A stretch of 5,261 bases of DNA from CAZKUB01 sp964592335. Lineage in GTDB: Archaea > Thermoplasmatota > E2 > DHVEG-1. The notes beneath the pieces were generated by a model. That model did no database searches. It was not told where the DNA came from and saw only the letters and a program-made list of their open reading frames with translations. Shown piece after piece: positions 2,308 to 5,261 of this stretch; position 1 is the first letter of the stretch, and every line of letters starts with the position of its first letter. The stretch spans positions 1 to 5,261 of the forward strand of contig CAZQEU010000081.1 of NCBI GenBank assembly GCA_964592335.1, given 5' to 3'. The translations under genes and the position numbers were made by a program.

Positions 2308-5261
2308 GGATTTTTTACTTTTCTTCTTTTGTTTTTTACCCGTGTTTTTCCCTCGTGTTTTCACATAGATTACAACTAGTACAAAAGCTAGGATTATTAC
2401 CACGAATACTATTAGGTATTGCTCCAAGAATGTTTGAGGTTCTCTCTCGTTTGGATAGCTTGTTGCTCCAAATGGCATATGACCCGCTATGTCTGTGTCT
2501 GTATCATATCTTAGTGCTCTTGTTTCTTCTTTTTCCCAGTAGTTGTTATTGCTATAATCAGTGCCTGGTACAAAAGGACGAAGATCAGGGTCACCGAAAA
2601 ATACCACGTTTTCTGCTATATCCCACCACCATTGAGGTGGATCTGAGATATACAATATCCCTAGGTTTTCAATACCATGTGTATATGCCTCGCCTATAGT
2701 ATGGCCAAGAGCTAGGTCACGTGGTATAGATTGAATCCATGCACTTGAATACCATGAGGTAGCCCATGGATCAATGATTTGATAGGGTGAACCATGACGA
2801 ATCAAGGATAGATGATAATATGTATTTGAAACCAGACAGTTAGCAGTTATATAGCCACATGAATGAATATTATCTAGTCTTTCATCCAGCTCAATGCCTT
2901 TTCTCATCTCAGAGTTAAGTGTACTTGGAAATACGCTATTTACCATTCCATCATAGTAATCCTCTTTGTCTTTTAGCCAGTCAGGTGCAATATAGCTTAT
3001 CACTGGGAAAAGATAGGGTCTGTTGAGTACATCTGTGACTTTGTCAAGAACTGGTTTTGTCGCAGGAGCCCATGCTATACCAAGTCTTAAAAACCTATCT
3101 TTGGTTGGGTTTCCTAGCAGAGCAGGAATCATTCCATGGACTTCCATCGTCATTGTATCAGGGTTTTCAGTAGAGCCTAGGTACCATTCATAAAGTCTCC
3201 ATGGGTTTTCTTCTTTTTCACATGCAGCACCAGGTATTGCTATATCACTTAACCAAAACAGTCCCTGGCCACTGCCTCCACAGAGCCCATGTCCATCATG
3301 AATCCACATAATTGATCCCTGATTTAAATCATGCATTACAGCATCAAAGCTGGTTGAAAACGCATTTGAGTACCCGCCACGACTTGCATAAAGAGGTGTT
3401 ATCTCTGAGTCAATTAAATCCGGGTGAAAACTTCCTTCTTCACCTCTATATTTTAGATTTACTCCATCATCAATTGCATTAAACGAGTTTGTTTCACCAG
3501 GTATTATCTCATTTGCAAACTGATATGTTTCCCCATAGTATTTATCAAACATTTCATTTAATCTATGGGCATAACATACATATGTGTGAAGAATAGGATA
3601 TTCAAAGTTTTTCTCCTTAGATGGTTCTATTATTTTCAAACCTAGTTTTCCATAAAATGGGAAACGGCGTACACTTTTACTACCATCGATTAGTTTTACC
3701 CCCTCAGGGTCCATCGCAGGGTTTTCAAAAATCAATGCAGGATAGAATATGTTACGAGATATAATATGGGTTGTATCAACGGGTGTACCCCATATTCTCC
3801 CAGGATTTGCAGGTCCTGGAAATACTCTATCCCAAGGTGTACCAATATCGAATTGATCTGCGACAGTGATTATTGTCTCTGCTCCTTCCTGGTCAAAATC
3901 ATGTTTTTTCAGGAAATCATATACTCTTGTCCCTGTTAGATACATCTCTGATACTGAAGGAGTCGTACCAATTCTCTTATTAGAGTATGTTTTCCAAAAC
4001 TCGTTATGCCATACAACAGATGATGATAGTTCTGGGTGATTATCAACGATTAAAACGGGTGTGCCATGATGCGCTGCGATATATGCGGCAGGGCCAATAA
4101 ACAATGCTGCCTTTGTTTCTTCTGCGGGTTTAAGTTCTCGTACATACCATTTTGTCCATGGGTCAATTGTGGAGAATACTACATCGTTGCTATTAGTCAT
4201 ACTTCTAATTTTTTCATATATTTTAGATAGTTCTGTATAATGTTTTTCAACATTTTCAAATTCTTCTATCGTTTCTTCTCTCAACTGTCTTCCAATATCA
4301 ACTAAATGTATGTTTTTTACTCCAAGTTTATACAATGCATCCTCTGTAAGCTTAGGTATTTCAGATTTACTTATGTATAGAAGTGGTGCATTAAGTTGGC
4401 TTGCAAGGACTGCGCCTTCAGTGGCAGAGCTAAGGCTGTTTCCTTCCTCTTCACTGATTCTTTGTTTCCATGAGTATTCTACTTCAAAATCAACAGACCT
4501 GGATAAATCATCAGTGACAAAAACACATATTTTATAGTTTTCATCTTCAAGGCATTCACCTAGTTCATCTAAATTTATTTCAAGAGTATCAGTTCTACTT
4601 TCATTTATAACAGATTTTACTTCTTCTCCACCAGGTCCAATAAGTGAAAAACCAAGGTTTACATTAGGATCATCCCAAGTAATCTTAAATTCGACGTCAG
4701 AGCATTCAAAGGAGGGTTTGTCAGGTATTTCAAGGTCAACTCCAGGATACATTTTAAGATCGACGTGATATGTTACTCCTTTGATGATATTTTTTAAAAT
4801 CTCACCTATAGAGCCTTCAATAGCTTTAGTTGGAAGATCCGTTAAACCTACCTGCCATTTACCTGGTTCATAAACATATGATTTAGCTCTTTCGGCTTCA
4901 GGATCCATGCCAAATTGAACATTATTTGTTGATGCAGCAGCTACCTGCATCCATTCATCATTATACTGACAATAAAGCTGGATATCCTTATCGCCAGTTG
5001 GTATTATGATGTTGCTGAAAAACATATCAAGAGGTATCTCTACAGATGCCCACCAACCTCTTGCCTCTATATACTTGTATTCATCAGGGATATCAAACTC
5101 TCTGAACTGTGGATTAAGCTTATTTGTTTGTTTAAAATCAAAAGTTAGCTCTTCGTTGATTTCACCTGAATTAAGAGTGCCTTCTACCTTGTTTGTAAAA
5201 ATTTCTTCAGATCTTTCAAAGTCTTCATCTATTACTGCTACTACCGCTTCATCTGAGTATG
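2299..5261 (-). CDS. Large membrane-anchored surface protein with gingipain-like (clan CD) peptidase region; N-terminus outside window
   Basis: The frame is open to the right edge, with 986 residues visible (numbered from codon 5257-5259). The Met at 5025 is internal, because 78 protein-like residues precede it with no stop; the true start and any signal peptide lie beyond the window. Residues 1-180 look beta-rich. Residues 184-260, with GFSLIGPGGEE and several Cys, resemble an extracellular beta-sandwich. Residues 279-323 (ATEGAVLASQLNAPLLYI, then LYKLGVKNIHLVDIG) closely follow the cell-wall-binding repeat 2 pattern, and 384-406 (GPAAYIAAHHGTPVLIVD) looks like a second unit. The C-terminal third recalls peptidase family C25: MWIHDGHG with His657, ITANC with Cys808, IGEAYTHG, and GDPDLR at 889-894, close to the usual end of such domains. 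The His-Cys gap of about 150 residues is much wider than in gingipains. One membrane helix (948-966) precedes a 20-residue lysine-rich tail, implying an outside body and cytoplasmic tail. Likely a cell-surface protease or an inactive adhesin relative. Confidence 0.88.
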   Translation of the reverse strand, partial: YSDEAVVAVIDEDFERSEEIFTNKVEGTLNSGEINEELTFDFKQTNKLNPQFREFDIPDEYKYIEARGWWASVEIPLDMFFSNIIIPTGDKDIQLYCQYNDEWMQVAAASTNNVQFGMDPEAERAKSYVYEPGKWQVGLTDLPTKAIEGSIGEILKNIIKGVTYHVDLKMYPGVDLEIPDKPSFECSDVEFKITWDDPNVNLGFSLIGPGGEEVKSVINESRTDTLEINLDELGECLEDENYKICVFVTDDLSRSVDFEVEYSWKQRISEEEGNSLSSATEGAVLASQLNAPLLYISKSEIPKLTEDALYKLGVKNIHLVDIGRQLREETIEEFENVEKHYTELSKIYEKIRSMTNSNDVVFSTIDPWTKWYVRELKPAEETKAALFIGPAAYIAAHHGTPVLIVDNHPELSSSVVWHNEFWKTYSNKRIGTTPSVSEMYLTGTRVYDFLKKHDFDQEGAETIITVADQFDIGTPWDRVFPGPANPGRIWGTPVDTTHIISRNIFYPALIFENPAMDPEGVKLIDGSKSVRRFPFYGKLGLKIIEPSKEKNFEYPILHTYVCYAHRLNEMFDKYYGETYQFANEIIPGETNSFNAIDDGVNLKYRGEEGSFHPDLIDSEITPLYASRGGYSNAFSTSFDAVMHDLNQGSIMWIHDGHGLCGGSGQGLFWLSDIAIPGAACEKEENPWRLYEWYLGSTENPDTMTMEVHGMIPALLGNPTKDRFLRLGIAWAPATKPVLDKVTDVLNRPYLFPVISYIAPDWLKDKEDYYDGMVNSVFPSTLNSEMRKGIELDERLDNIHSCGYITANCLVSNTYYHLSLIRHGSPYQIIDPWATSWYSSAWIQSIPRDLALGHTIGEAYTHGIENLGILYISDPPQWWWDIAENVVFFGDPDLRPFVPGTDYSNNNYWEKEETRALRYDTDTDIAGHMPFGATSYPNEREPQTFLEQYLIVFVVIILAFVLVVIYVKTRGKNTGKKQKKKSKKSKK

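Noticed and set aside
2355..2699. 114-codon + strand frame opposite the surface-protein gene
   Set aside because: Antisense to a well-supported coding region with motifs; Leu-rich low-complexity translation.
5023..5025. ATG at 5025 as the start of the large surface protein
   Set aside because: The same frame stays open for 78 more protein-like residues to the window edge, and the residues after this Met do not form a signal peptide, so it is an internal codon.

Overview
The window is AT-rich and most likely comes from an archaeon. Three things point that way: eukaryote-like TATA boxes at plausible distances from starts (TATATAAA at 275-282, TTTTTTATA at 1320-1328), termination at bare T-tracts rather than GC-rich hairpins, and a mix of strong GGAGGTGA-led and apparently leaderless genes. 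A large membrane-anchored secreted protein with a gingipain-like (clan CD) region, next to a cold-shock protein, would suit a mesophilic or cold sediment heterotroph such as a Thermoplasmatota (MBG-D-like) lineage. That placement is inference; no rRNA or phylogenetic marker is present.

Layout from left to right: (1) the last 46 codons of an unidentified + strand gene (2-142) and a T-tract. (2) A roughly 280-base gap with a clear TATA box and a long U-rich leader for a 66-aa cold-shock-domain protein (422-622). The leader also contains a doubtful 34-codon reading frame (297-401). (3) An inverted repeat whose loop holds a TATA-like element (628-688), then two 63-codon, lysine-rich, unrecognised genes joined by an ATGA overlap (747-938 and 935-1126). 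(4) A 229-base gap with a weak hairpin/T-tract and the promoter of the next gene. (5) A ten-helix EamA/DMT-family transporter (1356-2291), probably translated from a nearly leaderless mRNA. (6) Seven bases beyond its stop, the convergent end of a very large - strand gene. It runs off the right edge (2299-5261, 986 codons visible) and encodes a surface protein with a beta-sandwich-like region, cell-wall-binding-repeat-2-like segments, a gingipain/caspase-like His...Cys region, one C-terminal membrane helix and a lysine-rich cytoplasmic tail.

The genes do not form an obvious pathway. The cold-shock gene and the small pair look like separate transcription units, and the transporter and surface protein are convergent. 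A loose ecological reading is that the surface protein acts on external protein while the DMT transporter moves small metabolites. No mobile element, CRISPR array, tRNA or rRNA was seen. The best candidates for something undescribed are the two-gene small-protein cassette, the structured and U-rich cold-shock leader, and the surface protein with its unusually wide His-Cys spacing.
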